64,000 bases of DNA from Faecalibacterium gallinarum (lineage in GTDB: Bacteria > Bacillota > Clostridia > Oscillospirales > Ruminococcaceae), in assembly GCF_022180365.1 (NCBI RefSeq), contig NZ_BQKV01000018.1:52045-116044 (forward strand). Reading direction: 5' to 3'. The notes under the pieces are model-generated. The model did not search any database, was not told the DNA's origin, and saw only the letters and a list, made by a program, of their open reading frames with translations. How positions within the stretch are numbered: the first letter of the stretch is position 1; every line of letters starts with the position of its first letter. The position numbers were made by a program, and so were the translations under genes. Of this stretch, positions 35,375 to 44,807 are shown piece after piece.

Positions 35375-37192
35375 TTAAAGCAGTTCCCCGTAATGGCGCT
35401 CATAGGCTTTTTTCAGGCTGGTAGCCAGGACCATATAGAGCAGGATGCAGGGGATCAGATAGGCGAAGTAGCTCACCGGCAGGGCGGCAAAGCCCAGAAG
35501 GCCCCCCAGCGGAGTGAAGGGAATGGCCGTCAGCACCGCGATACCGGTGCAGGTCAGCAGGGTCAGGGGCGCCGAGGCCCGGTTCTGGATAAAGGGGATC
35601 TTGGGGGTGCGGATCATGTGGATGACCAGGGTCTGGCTCCACATGGACTCCACAAACCAGCCCGCCTGGAACAGGGCGATATAGGCCGCCTGGACCTGGG
35701 CCAGCTGGGCCCCGCTGAAGTGGTTCACCAGGTCATTGTAGAGCACGCCGCCCGAGACAAACCGGGGGCAGAATACGAAGTACATGAAAATATAGGTCAG
35801 GAAATCGAAGATGGAGTTGGTGGGGCCCAGCCAGATCATAAAGCTGCCCACCGAGGAGGCGTCCCACCGGCGGGGGGCTTTCAGGAATTCCTCGTCCACA
35901 TTGTCCCAGGGAATGGCCGTGCAGGACAGGTCATAGATCAGGTTGAGGAAGATCAGCTGCAGGCTCATCATGGGCAGGAAGGGCAGCAGCGCCGACGCCG
36001 CCAGCACCGAGAACATATTGCCGAAGTTGGAGGAGGCGGTCATCTTGATGTATTTGATCATGTTGGCGTAGGTTTTGCGCCCTTCCAGGATGCCCTTCTC
36101 CAGGACCATCACATCCATGTGATACTCCAGCACCACCTGGTCCTGGGTCAGGGTGCCGGTTTTATCGGTGCAGAGGATATCAATGGCGCCGAAGTTCTGG
36201 ATGGAATTGAGGTTTTTGACGATGGTTTTCTCCCGGCTCATGGAGACAGCGCCCTTGGCCAGGCAGGTGGTGACGATCATGGGCAGCAGCTCCGGCGTCA
36301 GGCCCACCGCAATGGAGATGGCGAAGAGAAACGCCGCCAGCCAGTCCCCTTTGGTCAGGCCGTTCAAAAAGAACACCAGGGGCACCATCACCATCATAAA
36401 CCGGATGAGCACCCAGGCGATGGAGTTGGCCCCCCGGTCAAAGCCGTTTTTCCGATCCGGGCCGCCGGCGGAAAAGCCGCCGTAAACGGTGTCCGGCCCC
36501 ACGGCCAGGACGATCCCCTCCCCCGAGCCGCCCACCACGGCAGACCCCATAAAGGCGATGTTGTGGTATTGGGCCAAGGGGCAGTTCTCGGATTTGGGCA
36601 GGGGCCGGGCGGTTTTTTCCAGGATGGCGCTCTCCCCCGTGAGGACCGACTGGGTGACGAAGAGCTCCGCGGCCGCCGTCAGCCGCAGATCCGCCGGGAC
36701 CCGGTCCCCCGCCGAGAGCCGGACCCGATCCCCCACCACCAGCTCGGCCGAGGGCAGCTCCTGCCACCGGCCTTCCCGCCAGGCCGGAACGGTGGTGGCC
36801 ATCAGGCCGGTGAGCCGGTCGGCCACCCGCTTGGACCGCAGCTCCTGCACAAAGCGGACGCTGCCGCCGACCAGCAGCATGGAGAGGATGATGGCCGCCG
36901 TGGTGACGTCCCGGCTGTAATTGGAGGCCAGCAGCACATCCGTCACAAAGGAGATCCCCGCCAGCACAAACAAGACCACCGAAAACGGGTTGACAAAGGC
37001 CCGGCGGAGGCGGTGGGCCACCGTATCCTCCGGCCTGCCCTCCAGGGCGTTGGCGCCGTAGGCGGCGCGGCGTGCTTCCGCCTCTTCTTCGGTGTATCCC
37101 CTGGCGGGCAGGCCCAGCGCCCCGGCCAGATCCCCCGCCTCTTTTTCTGCGTATTCGGCCACTCTGGGATGAATGGCGCCTCTGGTTTTCAT
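35375..37192 (-). CDS. mgtA: MgtA-type Mg2+ P-type ATPase with an in-frame deletion of the ATP-binding domain
   Basis: A 605-residue reading frame where the family has about 890-900. The N-terminal half is normal: actuator motif LTGESAILEK and phosphorylation motif DKTGTLTQDQ (about residues 345-355). The frame then passes from EYHMDV straight to MVLEKGILEGRKTY, which in MgtA follows the TGDGVNDAP hinge about 290 residues later. The nucleotide-binding domain and most of the phosphorylation domain are missing, while the C-terminal membrane helices are intact. ATP-driven transport should be impossible. The frame is kept open and the ribosome site (GGGAGGCGGCAGAAG) and promoter-like GGGACA-17-TATGAT are intact. 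A recent deletion or an assembly error are both possible. Confidence 0.9.
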   Translation of the reverse strand: MKTRGAIHPRVAEYAEKEAGDLAGALGLPARGYTEEEAEARRAAYGANALEGRPEDTVAHRLRRAFVNPFSVVLFVLAGISFVTDVLLASNYSRDVTTAAIILSMLLVGGSVRFVQELRSKRVADRLTGLMATTVPAWREGRWQELPSAELVVGDRVRLSAGDRVPADLRLTAAAELFVTQSVLTGESAILEKTARPLPKSENCPLAQYHNIAFMGSAVVGGSGEGIVLAVGPDTVYGGFSAGGPDRKNGFDRGANSIAWVLIRFMMVMVPLVFFLNGLTKGDWLAAFLFAISIAVGLTPELLPMIVTTCLAKGAVSMSREKTIVKNLNSIQNFGAIDILCTDKTGTLTQDQVVLEYHMDVMVLEKGILEGRKTYANMIKYIKMTASSNFGNMFSVLAASALLPFLPMMSLQLIFLNLIYDLSCTAIPWDNVDEEFLKAPRRWDASSVGSFMIWLGPTNSIFDFLTYIFMYFVFCPRFVSGGVLYNDLVNHFSGAQLAQVQAAYIALFQAGWFVESMWSQTLVIHMIRTPKIPFIQNRASAPLTLLTCTGIAVLTAIPFTPLGGLLGFAALPVSYFAYLIPCILLYMVLATSLKKAYERHYGELL

Positions 37193-37291
37193 CTTCTGCC
37201 GCCTCCCTTCGGTTTTCTCTTATCATATCACAGAACGGGAGCTTTGTCCCCCCGGCAGATCTTGCTTTTTTATTGCTTTTGGGGAACAAAC

Positions 37292-37337
37292 AAAGGCGCC
37301 GCCTTCGGGCCCGGTGGGGCGCAAAAGCGGCGTCTTT
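37292..37337 (-). terminator. Terminator of the sugar ABC operon
   Basis: AAAGGCGCCGC and GCGGCGTCTTT form the stem; on the minus strand TTTGTTTGTT follows. It lies 70 bp after the last permease gene. Confidence 0.65.
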
Positions 37338-37406
37338 GCTGTTTAGAATGAAGGGTGAATGACTTTTTGGGTGCGCCCCCGGCGCAAAGGGAAATGCTGC
37401 GGCCGA

Positions 37407-38246
37407 TTATTTGCCGCCGGTCATGGCGATGCCCTGGATGAACTGCTTCTGGAAGATCAGGTAGATGATCACCATGGGGATCATAGCCAGCAGGCTGCCC
37501 GCCATCAGGACCGGGAAGTTGGTGGTGTACTGACCGTTCAGGGTGGACAGGCCAGCGGACAGGGTCATCATGTTCAGGTCGGTGTTGCAGATCAGGGGCC
37601 ACATCAGGTCGGCGTAAGCGAACACCGCGGTGAAGATGGCCAGGGCGGCGATGCTGGGGCCGGTCAGGGGCAGCATCACCTTCACGAAGGTCTGCCACTT
37701 GTTGCAGCCGTCCAGATAGGCGGCCTCGGCGATGTCGTTGGGGATGGCAAGATATGCCTGGCGCAGGAAGAAGGTGCCGAAGGCCGAGACAATGCCCGGG
37801 AACACCAGGGCGAAGATGGTGTTGGTCATGCCCATCTTGGCCAGCATCAGGTACTGGGGGGTGATGAAGATCTGGCTGGGCAGCATCATCTGGACCAGGA
37901 CAATGGCGAAGAGGGTCTTTTTAAAGAGGAACTCCAGCTTGGCGAAGGCGTAGCCCGCCATGGAGCTGAAGATGACCGCGAAGAGCACCCGGAACAGGAT
38001 GAGCAGGGCGGTGTTGATGTAGAGGTTGGTGAAGGGCAGGCTCTGCAAGACGGTGACGAAGTTGTCCAGGTTCCACTGGGAGGGCAGAATCTGGGGCGGA
38101 ATGGCCATGGACTCCGACTGGGTCTTGAAGCAGGTCAGCACCATCCACACAAAGGGGAAGATCATGAGGATACTGCCGAAGATCAGGGCCGCATAGGTCA
38201 GGGCGGTGGTGATCCGGCGGGTATTTTTCAGGCTGGTAGTATTCAT
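37407..38246 (-). CDS. Carbohydrate ABC transporter permease (MalG type)
   Basis: A 279-residue membrane protein with six helices; AAYLDGCNKWQTFVKVMLPLTGPS is the EAA loop that contacts the ATPase. It forms the transport channel with the MalF-type permease upstream, whose stop overlaps its ribosome site (GAGGTGTAAAGC). No ATPase gene is present in the operon, so a shared MsmK-like ATPase encoded elsewhere is expected. Confidence 0.95.
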   Translation of the reverse strand: MNTTSLKNTRRITTALTYAALIFGSILMIFPFVWMVLTCFKTQSESMAIPPQILPSQWNLDNFVTVLQSLPFTNLYINTALLILFRVLFAVIFSSMAGYAFAKLEFLFKKTLFAIVLVQMMLPSQIFITPQYLMLAKMGMTNTIFALVFPGIVSAFGTFFLRQAYLAIPNDIAEAAYLDGCNKWQTFVKVMLPLTGPSIAALAIFTAVFAYADLMWPLICNTDLNMMTLSAGLSTLNGQYTTNFPVLMAGSLLAMIPMVIIYLIFQKQFIQGIAMTGGK

Positions 38247-38249
38247 GCT

Positions 38250-39134
38250 TTACACCTCGTAATTGACCCACTTTTTCTGGCCCACAAACTGCAGCACGGT
38301 GACCACACCGATCAGCAGGACGGTCCAGACCACGATGGCGGAGGCATAGCCCTTGTCGCCGGCGATGAAGCTCTCGCGGTAGAACAGGGACATCAGGCTC
38401 TGGGCATCGTTCAGGGCGGGGTTTGCGTCGTCCACCATCATGTAGATCAGGTCGAAGACCTTCAGAGAGGACATCAGGCGCATGATGAGGACCACGAACA
38501 GGGTGGGCGAAACCATGGGCAGGGTGATATCAAAGAACTGCCGGGTCTTGGAGGCGCCGTCCAGGTCGGCGGCCTCGTAGAGGGTGGGCGAGATATTCTG
38601 CAAACCGGCCAGCAGCAGCACGGCGTCGTAGCCGATGTTGCTCCAGATCTGGACCACCGCGCAGGTGATCAGGACGATGTTGGAGTCGGTGAGCCAGCCG
38701 ATGTTGAGGCCCAGCAGGGTGTTAATGATGCCGTACTGGGAGTTGAAGATCCACTTCCAGACCATGGCCACAGCGGCGGGGGCCACCACCATGGGCAGGA
38801 AGAAGATGGCCCGGAAAGTGGTCCGGCCGCGGATCTTGCTGTTGAGCAGGGTGGCCACCAGCAGGGCCAGGAAGATGCCCACCGGCACGGTCAGCACGCA
38901 GAAGAAGATGGTGTTCCAGTTGGCTTTCCAGAACTCGGTGTTCTGGAACATCTCGATGTAGTTGTCCAGGCCCTCGAACTCAAACATGCCGAAGGGCTTC
39001 GACTTGGAAAAGCTCATGTAGATGGCCTGGATGAAGGGCCAGATGTTGAGCACCAGCAGGCCGAGGATGGTGGGGGCCACCATAATCAGGCCCCAGACGG
39101 CCCCGTCGCGGGCGAGCTTGGATGTTTTCTGCAT
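38250..39134 (-). CDS. Carbohydrate ABC transporter permease (MalF type)
   Basis: A 294-residue membrane protein with six helices and the EAA loop YEAADLDGASKTRQFFDITLP. It starts on the TAATG overlap with the binding-protein gene, so it is translationally coupled. With the MalG-type partner it imports an oligosaccharide captured by the lipoprotein. Confidence 0.95.
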   Translation of the reverse strand: MQKTSKLARDGAVWGLIMVAPTILGLLVLNIWPFIQAIYMSFSKSKPFGMFEFEGLDNYIEMFQNTEFWKANWNTIFFCVLTVPVGIFLALLVATLLNSKIRGRTTFRAIFFLPMVVAPAAVAMVWKWIFNSQYGIINTLLGLNIGWLTDSNIVLITCAVVQIWSNIGYDAVLLLAGLQNISPTLYEAADLDGASKTRQFFDITLPMVSPTLFVVLIMRLMSSLKVFDLIYMMVDDANPALNDAQSLMSLFYRESFIAGDKGYASAIVVWTVLLIGVVTVLQFVGQKKWVNYEV

Positions 39135-40414
39135 TAGGCTGCCTCCTCCTCATAATATTCGGCGCTGGCTTCGTCGACGGCGGTCTGCATCTGGGCCAGG
39201 CCCTCGTCCAGGGTCAGATCGCCGGTATAGATCTTCAGCAGGATCTCGGTGACCTCGGTCTTCCACTCGGGGCGGGCGGCGTTGTTGACGCTCTGGACGC
39301 AGTAGTCGAACATATCGATGAAGCACTCCACGTTGATGGGGTACTCCTCAAAGACACCCACCCAGGTGTCCTCCAGGCCCTCATAGGCGGGGATGGCGGC
39401 GCCGCTCTCGCCCTGGATCCGCTGGCCTTCCTCGCTGCCGAAGAATTTCAGCACGTCCTTGACGATGTCCAGGTGCTTGTTGGTGGCGCTGGTGGCGTAG
39501 CTCAGGCCGTTGGAAATGGTGGCCCGGCCGTCACCGCTGACGGGGTCCGGGCAGGCGGGCAGGACGGCCACGTCCCATTTGCCCACCATCTCGGGGTAGT
39601 TTTGCAGCTCGGACAGGATGTTCCAGTTGCCCTCCAGGAACATAGCGCCCTTCTCAGAGAAGAAGGCGGTGCCGGGGGCCGTCTCGGCGAAATAGGTCTG
39701 GGTGGGGCACCAGGCGTTGTCCTGGAGGCCGATGTAGAACTCCATACCCTTCCGGGTGGCGGGGTCGGTGAAGTTGGCGCGGGTCTTATCCTCGGTCAGG
39801 ATGCTGCCGCCCGCCTGGTAGACAAAGTTCCAGTAACCCAGCTGGTCGTCGCCGTAGGCCATGTAGCCGTAAAGGCCGGTGGCGTCGTAGATCTTCTGGG
39901 AGGCCTCCACCAGATCGTCCCAGGTCCAGGTCTCGTCGGGGTAGCTGACCCCGGCGGCGTCGAACATCTCCTTGTTATAAACCAGGCCGACGGTGTCCTT
40001 ATCCTTGGGCACGCCGTAGAGTTTGCCGTCCGAGCCGCTGGCGTTGGAGAGCGAAATCTCCGAGAAGTGCTCGGTATCCACGATATCCGAGCAGTCGGCC
40101 AGTTTGCCGTTGTCGGCGTATTTCAAGATCTCGTTGGTGTGCATCCAGAAGATATCCGGCATCTTGTTGGCCATGGCGGCGGCCTCGAGCTTGGTCCAGT
40201 ATTCGTCCCAACTGGTCACCTGCACCTCAATGTGGACATCGGGATGCTGCTCGGTATAGGCGTCGCACATGGCCTGCATGCCGTCACGCTGGGCGACGTC
40301 CCAGATCTGAAAGGTCAGATTCACGGTGCCGTCGTCCGCGCTGCCGCAGCCTGCCAGCCCCAACAGCATCAATGCCGCAAGGACGACAACGGCAATGTGT
40401 TTCAACTTCTTCAT
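39134..40414 (-). CDS. ABC transporter sugar-binding lipoprotein
   Basis: A 426-residue extracellular solute-binding protein (family 1). The lipobox LLGLAGCGS places the lipid-modified cysteine at residue 23 and anchors it outside the membrane. YADNGKLADCSDI, GVPKDKDTVGLVYNKEMFD and TWTWDDLVEASQKI are typical of sugar-binding proteins. The sugar is unknown. It is first in the operon and is divergent from an AraC regulator, its likely controller. A TATAAT at 40575-40580 on the minus strand has a poor -35, which fits an activated promoter. Confidence 0.95.
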   Translation of the reverse strand: MKKLKHIAVVVLAALMLLGLAGCGSADDGTVNLTFQIWDVAQRDGMQAMCDAYTEQHPDVHIEVQVTSWDEYWTKLEAAAMANKMPDIFWMHTNEILKYADNGKLADCSDIVDTEHFSEISLSNASGSDGKLYGVPKDKDTVGLVYNKEMFDAAGVSYPDETWTWDDLVEASQKIYDATGLYGYMAYGDDQLGYWNFVYQAGGSILTEDKTRANFTDPATRKGMEFYIGLQDNAWCPTQTYFAETAPGTAFFSEKGAMFLEGNWNILSELQNYPEMVGKWDVAVLPACPDPVSGDGRATISNGLSYATSATNKHLDIVKDVLKFFGSEEGQRIQGESGAAIPAYEGLEDTWVGVFEEYPINVECFIDMFDYCVQSVNNAARPEWKTEVTEILLKIYTGDLTLDEGLAQMQTAVDEASAEYYEEEAA

Positions 40415-40655
40415 AATCCATCTCCTTTTTTGGGTACGATATGCAGCGGAAACTCCGCCCGGCCGGGGAGATTGGGCGAGGGAAACGCTGCCGTTTCGTC
40501 AAAAAGACGAAAACCAGCGGCCAAAGCTGTATATTGTGCACATTGTACAGTTTTATCGCCCAACTTGCAGAAGTATTATACATTGCATACACTGATTCTT
40601 GAATGCCGCAATGCCACTTTTTATATTCCAATTTCAAGGAATTTAGCCGCAATCA

Positions 40656-40685
40656 TTGAAGTCATAACGCATTTTGGTATATAAT
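40656..40685 (+). promoter_or_regulatory. Promoter of the second AraC gene
   Basis: TTGAAG, 18 nt, TATAAT, just before the ribosome site. The 293-bp divergent gap 40415-40707 also holds the minus-strand TATAAT of the ABC operon and A+T-rich sequence between the two, the likely AraC-binding zone. Confidence 0.65.
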
Positions 40686-40707
40686 GGTTTTCAAGGAGGT
40701 GTTAAGT

Positions 40708-41574
40708 GTGAACACGAACGCAGGCGATCCCACCAAGCTGAAATTCCATGTATTCCGGGACGAACGCTTCATCGACCTGAACCTCTATCAGTTCGGCTGG
40801 GAGCGCACCGCCCCGGCCCACTCCTACGGGCCCCACGCCCGCAACCACTATCTGTTCCACTACATCATCGCCGGGCGGGGGGTGCTGCTGGCCAACGACA
40901 CCGAGTACCCCGTCACCGCCGGGCAGGGCTTTTTGGTGGTGCCGGGCCAGATCACCACCTACCGCTCCGACGAGCAGGACCCCTGGGAATATACCTGGCT
41001 GGAGTTCGACGGGCTGCGGGCCCACGAGGGGGTCAATCTGGCCGGGCTGAGCGCCAGCCAGCCGGTCTACACCGCCCAGAACAGCGAGGCGGGCCGGCTG
41101 TTGCAGGAGGAGATGCTCTACATCGTCAACCACAGTAGCGCCAGCCCGGTGCACCTGATCGCCCACGGCTTTCTGTTTTTGGACCAGCTGGCCCAATCCT
41201 CCGCCCACCGCCGCCCCGACAGCGAGCACCGGCTCCGGGATTTTTACATCCGGGAGGCGCTGACCTTCATCGACCAGAACTACCAGCGGGACATCTCCAT
41301 CGAGGAGATCGCCGAGGTCTGCGGGCTTAACCGCAGCTATTTCGGCAAGGTGTTCCGGGACGCCGTGGGCGAAAGCCCCCAGACCTATCTTCTGCACTAC
41401 CGGATGGTGCGGGCCGCCCAGCTGCTCAAAGAGACCCGCCTGTCCATCGGGGAGATCGCGGGGATGGTCAGCTACACAAACCAGCTGCATTTCTCCCGGG
41501 CTTTCAAAAACGTCCACGGGGTGTCCCCCCGGGAATACCGGTCCACCCATCTGCTGGACTCCCACAAAAAATAA
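40708..41574 (+). CDS. AraC family transcriptional regulator
   Basis: A 288-residue regulator with an N-terminal cupin domain (LFHYIIAGRGVLLANDTEYPV) and two C-terminal helix-turn-helix motifs (IAEVCGLNRSYFGKVFRDAV and IGEIAGMVSYTNQLHFSRAFKN). The GTG start is chosen because AAGGAGG lies 8 bases upstream; the ATG at 40684 falls on the -10 of the promoter. It probably activates the divergent sugar ABC operon. It resembles the AraC protein at 16549 in layout. Confidence 0.92.
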   Translation: MNTNAGDPTKLKFHVFRDERFIDLNLYQFGWERTAPAHSYGPHARNHYLFHYIIAGRGVLLANDTEYPVTAGQGFLVVPGQITTYRSDEQDPWEYTWLEFDGLRAHEGVNLAGLSASQPVYTAQNSEAGRLLQEEMLYIVNHSSASPVHLIAHGFLFLDQLAQSSAHRRPDSEHRLRDFYIREALTFIDQNYQRDISIEEIAEVCGLNRSYFGKVFRDAVGESPQTYLLHYRMVRAAQLLKETRLSIGEIAGMVSYTNQLHFSRAFKNVHGVSPREYRSTHLLDSHKK

Positions 41575-41632
41575 CCCCCCTCTCCCCTGCTTCTGCCGGG
41601 GCCGGGAGAATCCAAAAAAGGAGAATGTTTGT

Positions 41633-44600
41633 ATGATTTTTCAGCAGCCCACCAAAGCCGATTTCAACCGCTGGAAAGCCCAGGCCCGCCGGTACAAACC
41701 GCTGCTCCTCCCCCACCGGAAAAGCGGCGGGGAAGTTTTGGACTATCTGAAAAGCCGCTATCCCCTGACCGAGCTGACCGACCCCGACGTGCTGAGCGTC
41801 ATCTCGGACAACGTCACCGAAACCCCCTATTGGGCGGAGAAACTGCCCGCCGGGGCCCAGCCCGACCCCAGAGCCTTTTATCTGGAAAACGAGGGCGAAG
41901 GCGCGGCGTTTTACCGGCCCGAAAACCAGGACAGCGCCCAGGTATGGGGCGGCGAGATCCTGCGGATCTTTGTGGGGGTCGATCTTTCCAGCGGCTTTTA
42001 CATGGTGGAGGGCAGCTCCCTGCTCTGGGACGAGCTGTGCGCCTTTCAGGGATTGGACGAAAAAGACCTGAACCACTACGTCGTCACCGCCCAGTACATA
42101 AACGCCCTGGAGCGGACGGGCCGGCTGGACCAGGTGATCCTGGACCGGTGCGCCGCCTGGCACGAGGCGGAGGAGTACCAGAAGATCATCGACGGGCTGG
42201 AGGCGCTCCGCCCGGAAGAGCGCAGCCCCGAACTGGACAGCGAACTGGCCCGGGCCTACAACAACCGCGCCGCCCCTTCCGACCGGGCCGCCTATGAGAA
42301 GGCGCTCTCCCTTCTGGCCCCCCACGAGGCGCATTTCCAGGGGGATTATTTCTGGAATTTCCGGATGGGGTATTCCTATTATTATCTGGACCAGGAGGCG
42401 GAGGCTCTGCGGTATTTTGAGCAGGCCCTGAAAGCCCGGCCCGAAGACCCCGACACCCAGGAGATGATGAACCGCTGCCGCCAGTGCCTGGCCCTGCCCC
42501 GGTACCAGAAGAATTTCCGCCAGCGGGTGGAAGAGGCCTGGGAGGCTTTTGAGGCCATCGAGGGCGAGGTGCGGGGCATCATGGACGCCGACCAAGACCA
42601 CACCCAGGAAAGCCGGCTGGTGCGGAAATGCGCCGCGGCATTTCAGCCCGCCTTTGATTCCCTGAGCTTTGAGCTGAGCTTCGACGGGGAGCGGTATCAG
42701 CTGATTCTGAGCGCCGATGGCAGCCTGGCCAAATTATTCCCGCTGGTCTATTTCCAGCGCCGCGCCCCGGCCTCGGTGCTGGAATCCTGGGACATCCTGG
42801 TGGGCTGCCCCCCGATGGAAGATTACACCATGGACTGCGACGGGGCCGAGATCTCCGCCGGGGATGTGCTGGTCTGGGCCGAAAAGCAGGGGGACCACCA
42901 GATCAACCTGACCCTCTACTGCGAGAAACTGCTCCCCCTGATGGAGCAAAACCCAAACCAGGCGCTCTGGATGCTCTCGGCCCTGACGGGCCGGGTGCTG
43001 GGCGAAGTGTCCTTTATCGCCCTGGTCAACGAATTTTCCGCGGCGGAAGAACCGGAGGCCGAACCCGCCTTTTCCCTGGCGGATCTGCCCCAAGCGGTGG
43101 AGGAGATGGGCCTGACCCTCTATGAGGACGCCGCCCGGCTGCTGGAAGAGCGGGCGCTGACCTATCAGCCGGACCCGGTCCGGGACAGGGACGCCGACTG
43201 GCGTCTGGACACCTATGCCGGTTCGACCCGGCTGCCCGCCCTGCTCGGCGAGTATCTGAGCGGCGAGAGCGAGACAATCGAAGAGCTCCACAATATGGGC
43301 GCCGCGGCCGGGTTTTTGTTCTTCCCCACCGAAAATTTCCCGGAGGAGGACCGGGCCGGGCGGGCGCTGAAACTCCGGGGCGAACTGGAAAAAGCCCTCC
43401 TCCGGCAGGCCGGCGGGGATGCCGTGACCTTTTTGGGGGGCGCGCTGGGGCTCTACTGCGGGTATCTGGACTTCATCGCCTGGGACCTGGACGCGGTATT
43501 GAACGCCGCCCGGGATTTCTTTGAGACCACCGAACTGCCCTGGGCCGGGTTCCACAGCTTTTTCCGGGATGTGGGGTCGGTGCGGCTGCTCAACCGGGAA
43601 CCCGAGCCCGACACCCCGCCGGAGGTTCACCCCGAGACCGGCTCCCTCCTCTCCCCCGAGGATATCCAGACCCTGGAAGGGTTCTGCGAAGAGAGCACCG
43701 GGTATTTTTACGCCATGCTGGACCATCTGCAAACCTTGATTCAGAACGGGGTGGCGGAGGGCCGGTTCACCGAAAAACAGGCCCGGCAGGATTTGCAGAT
43801 CGCTCTCTGGTACGGGTACGCCTGCCTCAACCTCGACGAGTACCCCTATTATTACCGGGCGGTGGAGCAGATGAAGGACGCCGAGGGCAACGCCCGGGGC
43901 TGCGGCGTCTGGTACTACCGCTACTCGGTGGCCCTGACCTATTGCAGCCGGCTGGACGAGGCCCTGGACTACGCCGAGCGGGGCGCCCGGGAAGAGCCAA
44001 CCTACCCCTGGATCTGGCTCCAGCTGGGCAAGCTGCGCAGCCACTTCGGGGACAAAGCGGGGGCGCTGGACGCCGTGGCCCGCGGGCTGGAGCTGGAACC
44101 CGAGGACTATGAGTTTCTCACCCTGGGGGAGGAAATCCGGGCCGGGGCCACCCTGGAACAGATGGAATACCACTGGATCAACCCCGACTTCGACCAGGAT
44201 TTGCAGCAGGGGCTGGGAGAGGATGTGGAGGCCAAAAAGCTGGCCATCGCCTGCATCCGCCCCGACCCGGCGGGGCTGGCGCGGTTCTTCGCGATTTTCC
44301 GGCCCGACCCGGCAGCGTACCAAAAGGATTCGCCTTACTGCGTCTTCCCCTACCCGGTCCAGGGCCGGCCGGTGGACCTGGTGTTCCGGATGAACGAGGC
44401 GGGCCTCTCCAAGTTAAACGAGGCTTGGCTGCGCACCCAGAAAGCCCGGCTGGACAGCGGCCTCTGGCTGACCCAGACCGCCGAAAACGGCGAGCCGGGC
44501 CAGCTGGACACGGTGCTGCTGGACCAAAACGGGGCCGTCACCCTGCTGTACCGGCTCCCGGGCAAGGAGGAGCGGTATTTCCACCTTCTGGTGGACGAGA

Positions 44601-44653
44601 ACGGCGCCCCTGTGCCCCCGGAAAAAGCCCCCGATGCGCCGGAAGAACGCTGA
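41633..44653 (+). CDS. Large TPR protein of unknown function (1006 residues)
   Basis: A very acidic, soluble protein of 1006 residues. TPR-like helical pairs are visible at about 140-280 (LDQVILDRCAAWHEAEEYQK; MGYSYYYLDQEAEALRYFEQALKARPEDPDTQ) and again at about 720-840 (WYGYACLNLDEYPYYY; LDEALDYAERGAREEPTYPWIWLQLGKLRSHFGD; ALDAVARGLELEPED). The region between (about 300-480) looks globular and the C terminus (about 860-1000) forms another domain. No signal peptide, no catalytic motif recognised. It lies 58 bp after the AraC gene with AAAAGGAGAATGTTTGT before the ATG and may be cotranscribed. Probably a protein-interaction scaffold; function unknown. Confidence 0.8.
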   Translation: MIFQQPTKADFNRWKAQARRYKPLLLPHRKSGGEVLDYLKSRYPLTELTDPDVLSVISDNVTETPYWAEKLPAGAQPDPRAFYLENEGEGAAFYRPENQDSAQVWGGEILRIFVGVDLSSGFYMVEGSSLLWDELCAFQGLDEKDLNHYVVTAQYINALERTGRLDQVILDRCAAWHEAEEYQKIIDGLEALRPEERSPELDSELARAYNNRAAPSDRAAYEKALSLLAPHEAHFQGDYFWNFRMGYSYYYLDQEAEALRYFEQALKARPEDPDTQEMMNRCRQCLALPRYQKNFRQRVEEAWEAFEAIEGEVRGIMDADQDHTQESRLVRKCAAAFQPAFDSLSFELSFDGERYQLILSADGSLAKLFPLVYFQRRAPASVLESWDILVGCPPMEDYTMDCDGAEISAGDVLVWAEKQGDHQINLTLYCEKLLPLMEQNPNQALWMLSALTGRVLGEVSFIALVNEFSAAEEPEAEPAFSLADLPQAVEEMGLTLYEDAARLLEERALTYQPDPVRDRDADWRLDTYAGSTRLPALLGEYLSGESETIEELHNMGAAAGFLFFPTENFPEEDRAGRALKLRGELEKALLRQAGGDAVTFLGGALGLYCGYLDFIAWDLDAVLNAARDFFETTELPWAGFHSFFRDVGSVRLLNREPEPDTPPEVHPETGSLLSPEDIQTLEGFCEESTGYFYAMLDHLQTLIQNGVAEGRFTEKQARQDLQIALWYGYACLNLDEYPYYYRAVEQMKDAEGNARGCGVWYYRYSVALTYCSRLDEALDYAERGAREEPTYPWIWLQLGKLRSHFGDKAGALDAVARGLELEPEDYEFLTLGEEIRAGATLEQMEYHWINPDFDQDLQQGLGEDVEAKKLAIACIRPDPAGLARFFAIFRPDPAAYQKDSPYCVFPYPVQGRPVDLVFRMNEAGLSKLNEAWLRTQKARLDSGLWLTQTAENGEPGQLDTVLLDQNGAVTLLYRLPGKEERYFHLLVDENGAPVPPEKAPDAPEER

Positions 44654-44787
44654 AAAAACTATTTTTTATTTCTCACGCAAAAACCCGCGCCCCCTGGCCG
44701 AAAAGGCTTTTGGGAACGCGGGTTTTTCGTTTTATTATGTCCGGTTTATTTCCCGGGGAATGGTCCGCCCTTTTCGGGCCGTTTTAG
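44652..44787. repeat. Intergenic repeat copy 1, with terminator and gene-tail remnant
   Basis: About 125-135 bp, by eye some 80-85% identical to 46769-46905. It contains the hairpin AAAACCCGCG/CGCGGGTTTTT, which ends the TPR gene and could end the leftward SDR gene. Its last part reads on the minus strand as the C-terminal tail GGPFPGK-stop of the XRE protein encoded at copy 2, so it may be the remnant of a duplicated gene end. Confidence 0.75.
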
Positions 44788-44807
44788 AGGGGCAAAGGGC
44801 GGCCTTT

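Noticed and set aside
37193..37260. Mg2+ riboswitch (M-box) before mgtA.
   Set aside because: The predicted leader is about 45 nt and shows no M-box structure.
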